From positions 1-38,328 of the forward strand of contig NHEI02000028.1 in the NCBI GenBank assembly GCA_002171575.2: 38,328 nucleotides of DNA, in the 5' to 3' direction. Of the stretch, positions 23,168 to 32,079 are shown in pieces. The notes beneath the pieces are model-generated. The model saw nothing but the letters and a program-made list of their open reading frames with translations, had not been told where the DNA came from and ran no database searches. The position numbers were made by a program, and so were the translations under genes. Within the stretch, counting starts at the first letter, position 1. Every line of letters starts with the position of its first letter. The stretch comes from Flavobacteriaceae bacterium TMED81. GTDB taxonomy: Bacteria; Bacteroidota; Bacteroidia; Flavobacteriales; Flavobacteriaceae.

Positions 23168-24117
23168 AGTCACTACGGATCATATATATGGGAACGCCAG
23201 CTTTTGCGATCTCGCCTTTGGAGCAGATTCTCGAAAGCGAGGACAAAGTGGTGGCAGTGATTACGGCACCCGATCGAAAATCCGGAAGGGGAAAAAAGTT
23301 GACCCCCTCCCCAATCAAAGTCTTTTGCGAAGAACACGATTTGCCCGTTTTACAACCCCCCAATTTGAAAGACCCAGCTTTGATCACGCAACTCCGTGAG
23401 CTTGCTCCCGATGTGATGGTGGTCGTGGCATTTCGCATGCTTCCCAAAGAAGTTTGGTCGATTCCACCTAATGGTACATTTAATCTGCACGCTTCATTAT
23501 TACCAAAATACCGTGGGGCAGCCCCTATTCATTGGGCGATTATCAATGGAGAACAACAAACAGGTGTCACTACATTTTTTATCAACGAGCAAATCGATAC
23601 GGGTGAAATCATCGCCCAAAAATCATTGTCCATCGGTTTGGACGAAAATACGGGTCAACTCAGCAATCGTCTTGAAAAGCTCGGTGCAACACTTACTCTA
23701 GAAACCCTCGATTTGATTGCAACGAATTGCGTCAATAGCAGCCCACAACCCAATAACAATCAGGCGTCTTTGGCTCCCAAACTAACACGAGAAAACACCC
23801 AACTGCAATGGGATCAGGACGGTCAGCATATTGAACGTAAGGTTAGAGGGCTACAACCTTTTCCCTGCGCTTGGACGATGCTTTCCAACAACGACCAACG
23901 ATTGTACTGCAAAATCCATGACGTGTACTTTATAGAGGAAAAACAACCACTTAAGGGTGGACAGATATTCGTTGAGAATCAGCAAATCATGGTCGCAGTA
24001 CCCAATGGAACGATCCATGTCAAACGTCTCCAACTCCCCAACAAAAAACCGATGAGCGACAAAGAATTGCTCAATGGCTATTCTGTCGATGCAAAGGCAT
24101 CTTTCGAAAATCCCTAA
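23164..24117 (+). CDS. fmt: Methionyl-tRNA formyltransferase
   Basis: A 317-aa enzyme that formylates initiator Met-tRNA using 10-formyltetrahydrofolate. The N-terminal catalytic domain has MGTPAFAISPLEQIL, and GTFNLHASLLPKYRGAAPIHW with the catalytic Asn and His, then the Asp in INEQIDTGEI. The C-terminal tRNA-binding domain begins around residue 205. The start ATG overlaps the recQ stop by 4 bases. Length is normal. Confidence 0.96.
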   Translation: MKSLRIIYMGTPAFAISPLEQILESEDKVVAVITAPDRKSGRGKKLTPSPIKVFCEEHDLPVLQPPNLKDPALITQLRELAPDVMVVVAFRMLPKEVWSIPPNGTFNLHASLLPKYRGAAPIHWAIINGEQQTGVTTFFINEQIDTGEIIAQKSLSIGLDENTGQLSNRLEKLGATLTLETLDLIATNCVNSSPQPNNNQASLAPKLTRENTQLQWDQDGQHIERKVRGLQPFPCAWTMLSNNDQRLYCKIHDVYFIEEKQPLKGGQIFVENQQIMVAVPNGTIHVKRLQLPNKKPMSDKELLNGYSVDAKASFENP

Positions 24118-24136
24118 AAAGTTGTACATTGTTGAA

Positions 24137-24697
24137 ATGAATGCGAAACTGTCAAACGGAAAACTACTTGTAGCCGATCCCTCTATTATCGGAGACTTTT
24201 CGTTTACACGTGCTGTCGTCTTGCTCGCAGACCATAACGATGAAGGTTCTGTGGGTTTTATCCTCAACAAACCCATGTCGCACGACTTACGCACTTTTGT
24301 TCCTGAAATCTCTCAGCCCTTTTCGGTATTTGAAGGAGGTCCTGTCGATCAAGACCGCCTCTATTATGTTCACAGTCGGCGGGACTGCATTCCCAATTCA
24401 AAGCCCATTTCCAATGAGCTGGCTTGGGGTGGTGACTTTGACGTCATCACGACTATGATCAACTCTGGTGAGTTGTCCAGTGACGACATCAAATTCTTTT
24501 TGGGTTATTCGGGATGGAGCTGTGATCAGCTCAAAAATGAGATCAAACAAAAAACATGGATTGTATTGGATGATGGAGACAAAAAAACCAATATCTCCAC
24601 ATCAAACGATGCCTCATTTTGGAAATCCAAAATGATGCGACTCGGGGGGCATTATTCCCTTTGGGCCAATTCGCCGAGTCATCCTAACCTCAACTAA
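24137..24697 (+). CDS. YqgE/AlgH family protein
   Basis: A 186-aa protein of the UPF0301 family. Motifs are LSNGKLLVADPSIIGDFSFTRAVVLL, EGSVGFILNKPM, FEGGPVDQDRLYYVH and the C-terminal LGYSGWSCDQL. The biochemical role is unresolved; AlgH has been tied to alginate regulation in Pseudomonas. I start at ATG 24137, since the upstream 21 residues in frame overlap fmt and are not family-like. It overlaps the convergent aminotransferase gene by 4 bases. Confidence 0.9.
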   Translation: MNAKLSNGKLLVADPSIIGDFSFTRAVVLLADHNDEGSVGFILNKPMSHDLRTFVPEISQPFSVFEGGPVDQDRLYYVHSRRDCIPNSKPISNELAWGGDFDVITTMINSGELSSDDIKFFLGYSGWSCDQLKNEIKQKTWIVLDDGDKKTNISTSNDASFWKSKMMRLGGHYSLWANSPSHPNLN

Positions 24698-25530
24698 GCC
24701 ATCTGGTTGAGCAGAGCTACCGCTTTTGGATAGAGTTGTGATTGATAAGTTTTTCTTCTATAATTGGTTACCGCACGAATCCCTTGTATGCTATTGGACA
24801 ACCAGAGTTCATCTGCCTTTTGTAGATCAAAAGGGTTGATTGCCGTTTCTTTGAGGGTCAGATTGAGGTCTTTTGACAACCTAATGATTTGTTTTCGGAT
24901 GATCCCATCCAAACAGCCAGAAGTCAATGGTGGGGTGTGAATCTCCTGCCGAAAAAGCAAAAATAAGTTTGATTGAAGTGCTTCTACAACCTCTTTGTTG
25001 TCATTGACCAAGATGCAATTATCCAAATCGTTCTCTTTGGCAAAAATTGATCCGAGTACATTTAGGATTTTGTTGTTTGTTTTGAGGTTTGGCAACATCC
25101 CTGCTTGCACATAATGATCTTTGTATAAATCAACGGTATAGCTTGTGACTTCATCTGAAAATCGGTCTTGAGATAGTGGCTCACAGCCAATGACAAAAGC
25201 AACACGATTGTGGTCTGGGGTATATCGACCCCCACTATCTCGAAAAACGGTCAGGCGCAAACGCCACGCAGGAGAGTTAACCTCTTGTGCTTGAATCAGT
25301 TGCACACATTGGTCGACAAAGTATTCTGGGGTAAAGGTCATGGGAATCTCCATGCGAAGTAAACGCATACTTGCCATCAATCGGAAGTAGTGATCTTCCC
25401 AAAACAACAGTTTGTTGCCTACTGCTTTTACCGTTTCAAAAAGTGCATCTCCATAGGAAAAGCCGCGATTGAAAAAAGAAAGGCCAGCGTCGGAAGAAGG
25501 TACAAGATTTCCGTTTGAATTGATCATCAA
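24694..25530 (-). CDS. Class IV PLP-dependent aminotransferase or aminodeoxychorismate lyase
   Basis: A 278-aa fold-type IV PLP enzyme. Family features include FNRGFSYGDALFETVKAVG at the N-terminus, LKTNNKILNVLGSIFAKE with the probable catalytic Lys context, DNKEVVEALQSNLFLL, and TSGCLDGIIRKQII (cofactor phosphate region). It could be 4-amino-4-deoxychorismate lyase (PabC, folate) or a branched-chain or D-amino-acid aminotransferase. The length and the GFSYGD form favour a PabC-like lyase, but the assignment stays open. It overlaps the START-like gene by 4 bases, so the two are cotranscribed. Confidence 0.82.
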   Translation of the reverse strand: MMINSNGNLVPSSDAGLSFFNRGFSYGDALFETVKAVGNKLLFWEDHYFRLMASMRLLRMEIPMTFTPEYFVDQCVQLIQAQEVNSPAWRLRLTVFRDSGGRYTPDHNRVAFVIGCEPLSQDRFSDEVTSYTVDLYKDHYVQAGMLPNLKTNNKILNVLGSIFAKENDLDNCILVNDNKEVVEALQSNLFLLFRQEIHTPPLTSGCLDGIIRKQIIRLSKDLNLTLKETAINPFDLQKADELWLSNSIQGIRAVTNYRRKTYQSQLYPKAVALLNQMA

Positions 25531-25913
25531 GCAGAGCCCAGAACTTGTTTGAGATTGGATATTTGATTTTCCCAGAACATTTTGGATTCCTCAACCTCAT
25601 CTTCATCGGCAAAGTCAGAAACGATAAGTGACACATCCTTGGTGATTTCGTCGACTTGGATACGCATTTCAAAATGATATTTTTCGAAATCATCTTCATC
25701 GCTTTGCCATTGGTAGCGAACAAACTCATTGGCTTTGTTTTTAATCAGCAAAGCTTCCTCACTAGAGTCGTCCCAGAAAAACTCGTATTTATCAGAACGA
25801 GAGTTGACGTTGTCGGCAAACCATTCAGAAAGGCCAGAGGGCGTAAACAGGTATTGGTAAAGGAGTGAAGGGGAGGATTTGATTACAAATTCTATCTCAA
25901 AATGATCTTTCAC
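25527..25913 (-). CDS. START-like domain protein (AHSA1/SRPBCC fold)
   Basis: A 128-aa acidic protein with the START-like (SRPBCC) fold. The N-terminal FEIEFVIKSSPSLLYQYLFTPSGLSEWFAD motif is one I recognise from a Bacteroidota family; the region after it is beta strands and ends in a long helix. Ligand and role are unknown. It is first in a two-gene unit with the class IV aminotransferase (4-base overlap). It is not closely related in visible sequence to the SRPBCC protein in the photolyase operon. Confidence 0.82.
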   Translation of the reverse strand: MKDHFEIEFVIKSSPSLLYQYLFTPSGLSEWFADNVNSRSDKYEFFWDDSSEEALLIKNKANEFVRYQWQSDEDDFEKYHFEMRIQVDEITKDVSLIVSDFADEDEVEESKMFWENQISNLKQVLGSA

Positions 25914-25986
25914 GGATGTTGTTTTATCAGATTAGCAATATAATATCTTTTTTGATTGCACAAAAATATATTCTGAAAAATATAGT

Positions 25987-26017
25987 TTGACAACGACAGC
26001 AAAACCTTCTATATTTG
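25987..26017 (+). promoter_or_regulatory. Promoter of tRNA-Met and galE
   Basis: A -33 TTG (25987-25989) and a -7 TATATTTG (26010-26017) are 20 bases apart, an exact match to the Bacteroidota consensus and identical in -7 box to the other tRNA promoter. The tRNA begins 12 bases later. Confidence 0.7.
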
Positions 26018-26028
26018 CAAACCAATAT

Positions 26029-26102
26029 GGCGAGGTAGCTCAGCCGGTTAGAGCGTCGGATTCATAACCCGGAGGTCGGGAGTTCAAGTCTCCCCCTCGC
26101 TA
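26029..26102 (+). tRNA. tRNA-Met (anticodon CAT)
   Basis: A 74-base cloverleaf. The acceptor GGCGAGG pairs with CCTCGCT (G-T closing pair) followed by discriminator A. The anticodon loop TTCATAA gives CAT, and the T-loop is TTCAAGT. The paired acceptor end and the absence of a GGG/CCC anticodon stem point to elongator rather than initiator tRNA. CCA is not encoded. galE begins 14 bases later. Confidence 0.94.
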
Positions 26103-26116
26103 CTCTTTACTCAATC

Positions 26117-27136
26117 ATGATTTTAGTTACAGGTGGTCTTGGATTTATCGGTGCGCATACCGCCGTTACGCTACTTGATAACAATTTTGAAGTTTTGATC
26201 GTCGATGACTTGTCCAACACTTCTATTGACGTGCTCGACGGTATCGAAAAAGCGTGTGGGAAACGTCCGCATTTTGAGCAAATTGACCTGAAAGACAAAA
26301 CGAAAGTCGCCCAACTTTTTAAAACCTACGCCATCAAAGGTATCATCCATTTTGCGGCCTATAAAGCGGTGGGCGAAAGTGTGGAAAAGCCGCTGGAATA
26401 TTACGACAACAACCTCTCGTCTCTGATCAATCTTTTGGCAGTGGCAGAAGTTCAAAAACGCAGAATCCCCTTTATCTTCAGCTCTTCATGCACCGTATAT
26501 GGGGAGCCAGATCAGTTACCGATCACAGAGAACGAACCCAGCAAAACTGCCCTTTCCCCTTATGGAAACACCAAACAGATTTGTGAAGAAATTTTAGCAG
26601 ACCTGACAAAGGTAAATGCAAATATCCCCGTGATTGCATTGCGTTACTTCAACCCGATTGGCGCACATTCCTCGGCGGAGATTGGCGAACTGCCCATTGG
26701 CGTTCCGCAAAATCTTGTTCCCTTTATCACCCAATCCGCGGCAGGAATTCGAGGACCAATTACAATTTTTGGGAACGACTACCCCACCAAAGACGGCACC
26801 TGCATTCGCGATTACATCCATGTGGTGGACTTGGCAGATGCGCATGTTGTCGCCCTCAAACACCTCAATACCCTCTCGGACTCCCCTACCTTTGACGTGT
26901 TGAACGTCGGAACTGGCAAAGGAACCTCCGTGTTGGAAATCGTACAAGCTTTTGAACGTGTCACCAATGTCTCACTCCGTTATGCGATTGGCGAACGCCG
27001 AGAAGGCGATGTTGTGGAAACCTATGCCGATACCACCAAAATTAATAGGACGCTGGATTGGCAAGCTGCAAAAACTCTCGATGATGCCTTACACTCTGCG
27101 TGGAATTGGGAAAAAAAGCTGAGAGGGATTTCCTAA
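26117..27136 (+). CDS. galE: UDP-glucose 4-epimerase
   Basis: A 339-aa NAD-dependent SDR-type epimerase interconverting UDP-glucose and UDP-galactose, supplying galactose for the Leloir pathway and surface polysaccharides. The NAD motif TGGLGFIGAHTA, the catalytic Ser region IFSSSCTVYG, and the SPYGNTKQ YxxxK site are clear, with C-terminal VGTGKGTSVLEI and REGDVVETYAD. Length is normal. It is just downstream of tRNA-Met, with no own promoter visible, so may be cotranscribed with it. Confidence 0.95.
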   Translation: MILVTGGLGFIGAHTAVTLLDNNFEVLIVDDLSNTSIDVLDGIEKACGKRPHFEQIDLKDKTKVAQLFKTYAIKGIIHFAAYKAVGESVEKPLEYYDNNLSSLINLLAVAEVQKRRIPFIFSSSCTVYGEPDQLPITENEPSKTALSPYGNTKQICEEILADLTKVNANIPVIALRYFNPIGAHSSAEIGELPIGVPQNLVPFITQSAAGIRGPITIFGNDYPTKDGTCIRDYIHVVDLADAHVVALKHLNTLSDSPTFDVLNVGTGKGTSVLEIVQAFERVTNVSLRYAIGERREGDVVETYADTTKINRTLDWQAAKTLDDALHSAWNWEKKLRGIS

Positions 27137-27265
27137 ACGATTCGACTTTTACACTTCAATACGCTTTGTTTTATCTATTCGATTTGACAACTTTTTTTGT
27201 TTTTTATTTCGAATTAAATCATCAACTTAAATAGACTGATTGCTTCAAACTAAATCCTACCGTTT

Positions 27266-27559
27266 ATGATGAATATTCACGACAGAATCGAGCATATTAT
27301 TTTGCGAGAAAAGTTATCTATTGCCGCATTAGAACGTCAGATTGGTGTTTGGCGAAATTCTCTGTCGACTTCTTTGAGAAAACAGTCTGCGATCTCTCAT
27401 GAGGTCATTATTAAAATTTTTGAACACTTTCCTAAATATTCTCTAGAGTGGATTATTTTTGGAAATAAAAAGCCCGAAGATATCGAAAATGAAAAATTAT
27501 CGGCTGAAATTGTTGGCATTATCAAGCGGTGGCGGGACCAAAGTGACAAAAATATTTAG
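27266..27559 (+). CDS. Small XRE/CI-like helix-turn-helix protein
   Basis: A 97-aa protein with a single helix-turn-helix-like segment (LSIAALERQIGVWRNSLSTSLRKQSAISHEVIIKIF), followed by SLEWIIFGN, a Bacteroidota XRE/CI-repressor-like arrangement. No further domain is seen, so it may be a stand-alone DNA-binding protein. It lies in a 436-base stretch between galE and the end of hisS. The 129 bases before it are AT-rich; I find no full promoter match. It has no clear partner and converges with hisS. Target genes are unknown. Confidence 0.7.
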   Translation: MMNIHDRIEHIILREKLSIAALERQIGVWRNSLSTSLRKQSAISHEVIIKIFEHFPKYSLEWIIFGNKKPEDIENEKLSAEIVGIIKRWRDQSDKNI

Positions 27560-27572
27560 CACAAATAGCGGG

Positions 27573-28937
27573 TTAGTCCCAACTGTATTGCATCAAACCG
27601 TATAGGGGGATTGTTGATTGCTCGCCCGTACGAAGGTCTTTTAGCGTACAGCTTTGCGCTTTCCATTCCGACTCGCCCATGATCAGTGCATGGGGGATTT
27701 GCAACTGATTGGCCAAGCCCAACTGCTTTTTCAATTTCGCTGCAGATGGGTACACAAAGACTCGTTTGCCTTGCTTTCGCAATTCGCTGATATAGGGAAA
27801 TAAAACCGTGATCAGCTCCGTACTGAAATTCACGACCATTACATCGATTGAGGTGTGCAAGGCAGGGGGAAACAAATCGAGCTCAGAAAGAACCAACTCG
27901 ATGCGATCCAAACCAAACGAAATGCCAATTCCACTCATGTCTTTCATTCCAAACACCCCGGTCAGGTCGTCATAGCGACCTCCCGCCCCGATCGAGCCAA
28001 CAGAAACTTGCTCTGGTGCCGAAATTTCAAATATGGACCCTGTATAATAGTCCAAACCACGCGCGAGTGTCCAATCAAAAACAACCGTTGTCGAGCTGAG
28101 ATGACCCAAATTGGAAAACAAAAAGCCAAGGTCTTGCAGTGAGTCGTCATCACTGTCTGAACTTCCGAGGAGTTGTTTGAGCGCATCGAGCTGATCGGCA
28201 GTGGATTTATCAGCGAGAGCACGCTGGATACTGTCGATGATATCGATGTCGTATTCTGCATCGAGCAACAAGCGTTTGACCTCCTCCCAACCGACTTTAT
28301 CGAGCTTGTCAAGTATGGTAAAAAAGCGTGTCGTTTCTGTGCCGGCACCAGCCCGATGGGCAATGGCCTCAAGCACTTTTCTATGGTTGATTCGCAGGGT
28401 ACAACCCGACAATTGAAGATCCCCAAAAATCGCATCGACCATCAGGATATACTCCAATTCGAGCAACAAGCTATCCGAGCCAATGGCATCGGCATCGCAC
28501 TGGGTGAATTCTTGAAAACGACCGTGTTGCGGACGATCGGCACGCCAAACGGACTGCATCTGATAACGTTTGAATGGAAAGCTCAATTCGTTTTGATGCT
28601 GCACCACAAAGCGAGCAAAAGGCACGGTGAGGTCATAGCGCATGGCTTTGTCGGACAGGGAATTTCCAAAACGCGATAATTCGCCGTTTTTTAAGGCCTC
28701 GAGGTCTGCCTTTTTGACCTTTTCCCCAGAGTTGAGTACCTTAAACACGAGGCGGTCACCCTCATCGCCATATTTACCCAACAACAGCTCTCGACGCTCC
28801 ATAGCGGGCGTTTCGATGGGCAAAAACCCATAACGCTCAAATTGCGTTTTCATCACACTCATAATATGGTTGCGACGTATCACCTCATGCGGTAAAAAGT
28901 CCCGCATGCCCTTGGGAGTATTGGGCTTTGTTGACAT
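27573..28937 (-). CDS. hisS: Histidyl-tRNA synthetase
   Basis: A 454-aa class II aminoacyl-tRNA synthetase charging tRNA-His. Motifs are TPKGMRDFLPHEV at the start, YDLTVPFARFVVQH, RADRPQHGRFQEFTQCDADAIG, and GLDYYTGSIFEI with GAGGRYDDL (histidine-binding). The C-terminal anticodon domain is present. I start at ATG 28937 (MSTKPNTPKG), as two earlier in-frame ATGs add a non-family hydrophobic leader. It is downstream of rimO, separated by 158 bases containing a palindromic repeat. Confidence 0.95.
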   Translation of the reverse strand: MSTKPNTPKGMRDFLPHEVIRRNHIMSVMKTQFERYGFLPIETPAMERRELLLGKYGDEGDRLVFKVLNSGEKVKKADLEALKNGELSRFGNSLSDKAMRYDLTVPFARFVVQHQNELSFPFKRYQMQSVWRADRPQHGRFQEFTQCDADAIGSDSLLLELEYILMVDAIFGDLQLSGCTLRINHRKVLEAIAHRAGAGTETTRFFTILDKLDKVGWEEVKRLLLDAEYDIDIIDSIQRALADKSTADQLDALKQLLGSSDSDDDSLQDLGFLFSNLGHLSSTTVVFDWTLARGLDYYTGSIFEISAPEQVSVGSIGAGGRYDDLTGVFGMKDMSGIGISFGLDRIELVLSELDLFPPALHTSIDVMVVNFSTELITVLFPYISELRKQGKRVFVYPSAAKLKKQLGLANQLQIPHALIMGESEWKAQSCTLKDLRTGEQSTIPLYGLMQYSWD

Positions 28938-29037
28938 GCGCATAAAGGTACTGCAAAATGAAATGTAAAAAAAGTGGGGCAAACAGCAATAGGCTTTATT
29001 CGGTCTTCATCGTGAATTGGGTTTTTATTCCGGTTCT

Positions 29038-29068
29038 TTGTCATGCCTCCCTACGGCAGGCATGACAA
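29038..29068. repeat. Short palindromic repeat between hisS and rimO
   Basis: An 11-base inverted repeat (TTGTCATGCCT / AGGCATGACAA) around a 9-base loop (29049-29057). No T-run follows on either strand, so it is not a standard intrinsic terminator. The form resembles dispersed GTCATGCC...GGCATGAC palindromes that I recall from flavobacterial genomes; the copy number cannot be judged from this window. Confidence 0.55.
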
Positions 29069-29095
29069 CGCCCCAGAAATGTTGATGGTTAACTG

Positions 29096-30418
29096 TTAAC
29101 TCTTTGTTGTATGCGACTCTGTTGGGCTGGCGTAGAGGTCAAAGTCCTCTGCTTGTTCGATCGTAACGTCCACAAAATCGCCCAAACGCAAGTAGTGTGC
29201 CTTGGCGTCAATGCGGATTTCGTTGTCCACATCTGGTGAGTCATACTCCGAACGCCCAATATAGTAGTTGCCTTCTTTGCGATCGATCAAACAGCGCAGG
29301 GTTTTCCCAATCATTTGCTGATTGTTCTCCCAAGAGATTTGGGATTGGATGGCCATGATTTCGTTGGCGCGTTGCTGCTTGACTTCGGCGGGTACATCGT
29401 CAATAAGTTGGTGGGCATGGGTGTTTTCCTCATGGCTGTAAGTAAAGCAGCCCAATCGATCAAATCGGGTATCGGACACCCACTGTTTGAGCAATTCAAA
29501 ATCTTCTTGGGTTTCGCCGGGATAGCCCACAATCAGGGTGGTGCGTATGGCCATATTCGGCACACGTTCTTTGCACGTATTGAGCAAGACGTTGGTTTTT
29601 GCAAAGGTGGTTCCGCGGCGCATGGATTTTAAAATGCTGTCCGAAATATGCTGTAAAGGCATGTCGATATACTGACAGACTTTGGGTTCGTCGCGAATCA
29701 CGTCGAGGACATCGAGGGGAAAGCCCGTCGGAAAGGCATAGTGCAAGCGAATCCATTCGATACCATCCACGGTTACGAGTTGGCGCAACAAGTCGGCCAA
29801 TCGCCTTTTTTTATACAGGTCAAGGCCGTAATAGGTCAGATCTTGGGCGATTAAAATCAGTTCTTTTATGCCGTTGGCTGCGAGCTTTTTGGCTTCTTGC
29901 ACGAGGGTTTCTATGGGTGTGGATCGGTGTTTGCCTCTCATCAGCGGAATCGCACAAAACGAGCATGGGCGGTCACAGCCCTCCGAAATTTTGAGATAGG
30001 CATAGTGCTTGGGCGTTGTGGTTAGGCGTTCTCCAATGAGTTCATGCTTGTAGTTTGCACCTAGGGCCTTGAGTAAAATGGGCAGGTCTGTGGTTCCAAA
30101 AAACTGATCGACTTCGGGAATTTCCTGTTCCAAATCGTCTTTGTAGCGTTCGCTCAAACAGCCCGTTACAAAGAGCTTGTCGATAGTTCCGGCTTCTTTT
30201 TTCTTGGCAAAGTTGAGAATCGTTTGCACAGATTCTTCCTTGGCGTTATCGATAAACCCACAGGTGTTGACCACCACGATATTCCCTTCTTTTTCATGAA
30301 CGACTTGTTTGTCGTTGGCTTGAAGTTGTCCCATCAAAACTTCGGAATCGTAGATGTTTTTGGAACAGCCCAAGGTGACAACATTGATGGTATTTTTTTT
30401 AAGGGATTTTGTTCGCAT
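29096..30418 (-). CDS. rimO: Ribosomal protein S12 methylthiotransferase RimO
   Basis: A 440-aa radical SAM methylthiotransferase modifying an aspartate of ribosomal protein S12. The N-terminal domain carries cluster cysteines in TLGCSKN, VVNTCGF and VTGCLSERY. The radical SAM site is SEGCDRPCSFCAIP (CxxxCxxC), and a TRAM domain ends the protein (GDFVDVTIEQAEDFDLYA). Length and the GCSKN form separate RimO from MiaB. It starts 5 bases after the amidase stop, so probably lies in an operon running from ftsY. Confidence 0.95.
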   Translation of the reverse strand: MRTKSLKKNTINVVTLGCSKNIYDSEVLMGQLQANDKQVVHEKEGNIVVVNTCGFIDNAKEESVQTILNFAKKKEAGTIDKLFVTGCLSERYKDDLEQEIPEVDQFFGTTDLPILLKALGANYKHELIGERLTTTPKHYAYLKISEGCDRPCSFCAIPLMRGKHRSTPIETLVQEAKKLAANGIKELILIAQDLTYYGLDLYKKRRLADLLRQLVTVDGIEWIRLHYAFPTGFPLDVLDVIRDEPKVCQYIDMPLQHISDSILKSMRRGTTFAKTNVLLNTCKERVPNMAIRTTLIVGYPGETQEDFELLKQWVSDTRFDRLGCFTYSHEENTHAHQLIDDVPAEVKQQRANEIMAIQSQISWENNQQMIGKTLRCLIDRKEGNYYIGRSEYDSPDVDNEIRIDAKAHYLRLGDFVDVTIEQAEDFDLYASPTESHTTKS

Positions 30419-30423
30419 AGCGC

Positions 30424-32070
30424 CTATTCGTATCCTTTAGGTAATTCTCTGTATCGCGTAAGAGATTCGAATGCCGCCCCCAATGCGTACAGTTTTTGCT
30501 CTTGAAAGCTTGGTGCAACAAAGGTTAAATTTTTTGGCTCTCCTTGCCCAGTATATCCCATCGGTACGGTGATACAGGGATAAAAAGCTGCCGCAGCATA
30601 GGCCGCATTGTAGTTATTTATGCTCAAGACGGCATCCAAATTGTGGGTCTCCATGGGAGAGTTGAAAAAGGACGTTGCGGCTTGATGAAGTCGATCTACA
30701 AGCGATTGTAGTTCGTCATCCGTTAACTCCTCAGCAACAACCCCTTCCAGTCGGCCTTGACCATAGGGCATGCGCAAGAGGGAATCTTGTTGATTGTAGT
30801 CCATAACCGACTGTACATCTTTACCAAATAAGGTCGGGTTTGCGTAGCTATTGAAATAGTTTGGCAAATCTATTTTCATGTCCGCATTGAGCAGGGACAT
30901 AAAGCCTGTAAGCTCGATATTTGGCGGCTCATACACAATGACCTCTGCCCCATGACTGCGCAGGGTGTTTATGGCTTTGCGGTACAAGGAGTCTGCAGCA
31001 ACCAAAGATTTGATTGCGCCAAGTCGAAATCCTGCAAGACTTCGGTTTTGGCTGGCAAGGATATAGTCCACTTGCGAGTCAGGTCCTTTAACTGTTATCG
31101 GGTCTGCAATATCTTTCCCCTTCATCGCATCGATTAAGATGGCATTATCCACCACCGATTTGGTCATTGGTCCCGCAGTATCAAGAGTGCTCGAAATCGG
31201 AACGATTCCCGTCCGACTGATCAAGCCGATGGTTGGCTTACATCCGACAACTGAGTTATGACCCGAGGGAGATAAAATCGAACCTGAGGTTTCTGAACCA
31301 ACAGCAGCAACTGCATAATTGGCAGCCACAGCAACGCCACTGCCAGAACTCGAACCACCTGTTTCAAAAAGTCTTCTTCCGTAGGGATTTAAAGTCTGTC
31401 CACCGACCGCACTGTAGCCCAAAGGACAGACATCACAAAAATAATAAGCCCACTCACTGAGATTGACTTTCCCCAAAATCAAAGCTCCTTTGGCTTGGAG
31501 TTGAGACACGACAAAAGCATCGTTCTCTGTTGTATGGTCTTGTAAATACGCAGCTCCTGCCGTTGTGGGCATGTCTTGGGTGTTAATATTGTCTTTTAAC
31601 AATATGGGCATACCATAGATGGGATGTTGATTTTTCTGCAGTTGACGATCCTTCTCCTTAGCTTGCTCAATTACTTTGGGGTTCAATGCTAAAATGGCGT
31701 GAAGAGTGGTATTGGGATTACTTTCAAATTTCCGAATGCGATACAAATAAAAAAGAACCAATTGTTCATAGGTCAACGACCCTTGCTGTATGTGTGCCTG
31801 CAAAGTCGGGATATCTTGTTCGATAATTAAGGGTTTCAGGGCTTGATAGGTATCGTTCCCAAAACGGTTTAGAGCGGTTTCAAACGGAGCCCATATCTCA
31901 TTTTTGTCCAATAATTTGGATTGGATCAACTGAAACTGCATTCGCGGGTTTTCATGCGTTTGGTTGGCTTGGAGTTCTGCAGTTTCGTCATAGGGTTTCC
32001 AATAAACTGTGGGGGCATTTGTACAGGCAACAAAACTGATAATTGATAATAAATAAATGATATGTCTCAT
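30424..32070 (-). CDS. Amidase signature family lipoprotein
   Basis: A 548-aa amidase. The N-terminus (MRHIIYLLSIISFVAC) is a lipoprotein-type signal with Cys16, so it probably acts in the periplasm. The Ser-cisSer-Lys triad is visible: Lys in PILLKDNINT, Ser in the GGSSSGSGVAV glycine/serine stretch, and the nucleophile Ser in GSETSGSI. Substrates of such exported amidases are unknown; the family includes enzymes acting on many amides. It sits between ftsY (9 bases) and rimO (5 bases), so the three are one operon. Confidence 0.9.
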   Translation of the reverse strand: MRHIIYLLSIISFVACTNAPTVYWKPYDETAELQANQTHENPRMQFQLIQSKLLDKNEIWAPFETALNRFGNDTYQALKPLIIEQDIPTLQAHIQQGSLTYEQLVLFYLYRIRKFESNPNTTLHAILALNPKVIEQAKEKDRQLQKNQHPIYGMPILLKDNINTQDMPTTAGAAYLQDHTTENDAFVVSQLQAKGALILGKVNLSEWAYYFCDVCPLGYSAVGGQTLNPYGRRLFETGGSSSGSGVAVAANYAVAAVGSETSGSILSPSGHNSVVGCKPTIGLISRTGIVPISSTLDTAGPMTKSVVDNAILIDAMKGKDIADPITVKGPDSQVDYILASQNRSLAGFRLGAIKSLVAADSLYRKAINTLRSHGAEVIVYEPPNIELTGFMSLLNADMKIDLPNYFNSYANPTLFGKDVQSVMDYNQQDSLLRMPYGQGRLEGVVAEELTDDELQSLVDRLHQAATSFFNSPMETHNLDAVLSINNYNAAYAAAAFYPCITVPMGYTGQGEPKNLTFVAPSFQEQKLYALGAAFESLTRYRELPKGYE

Positions 32071-32079
32071 ATTAGAAAA

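Noticed and set aside
28173-28679. 168-codon open frame antisense to hisS
   Set aside because: hisS motifs are intact on the other strand; the frame is a by-product of codon usage.
29038-29068. Intrinsic terminator for rimO
   Set aside because: There is no run of T after the hairpin on the minus strand, so I list it as a palindromic repeat instead.
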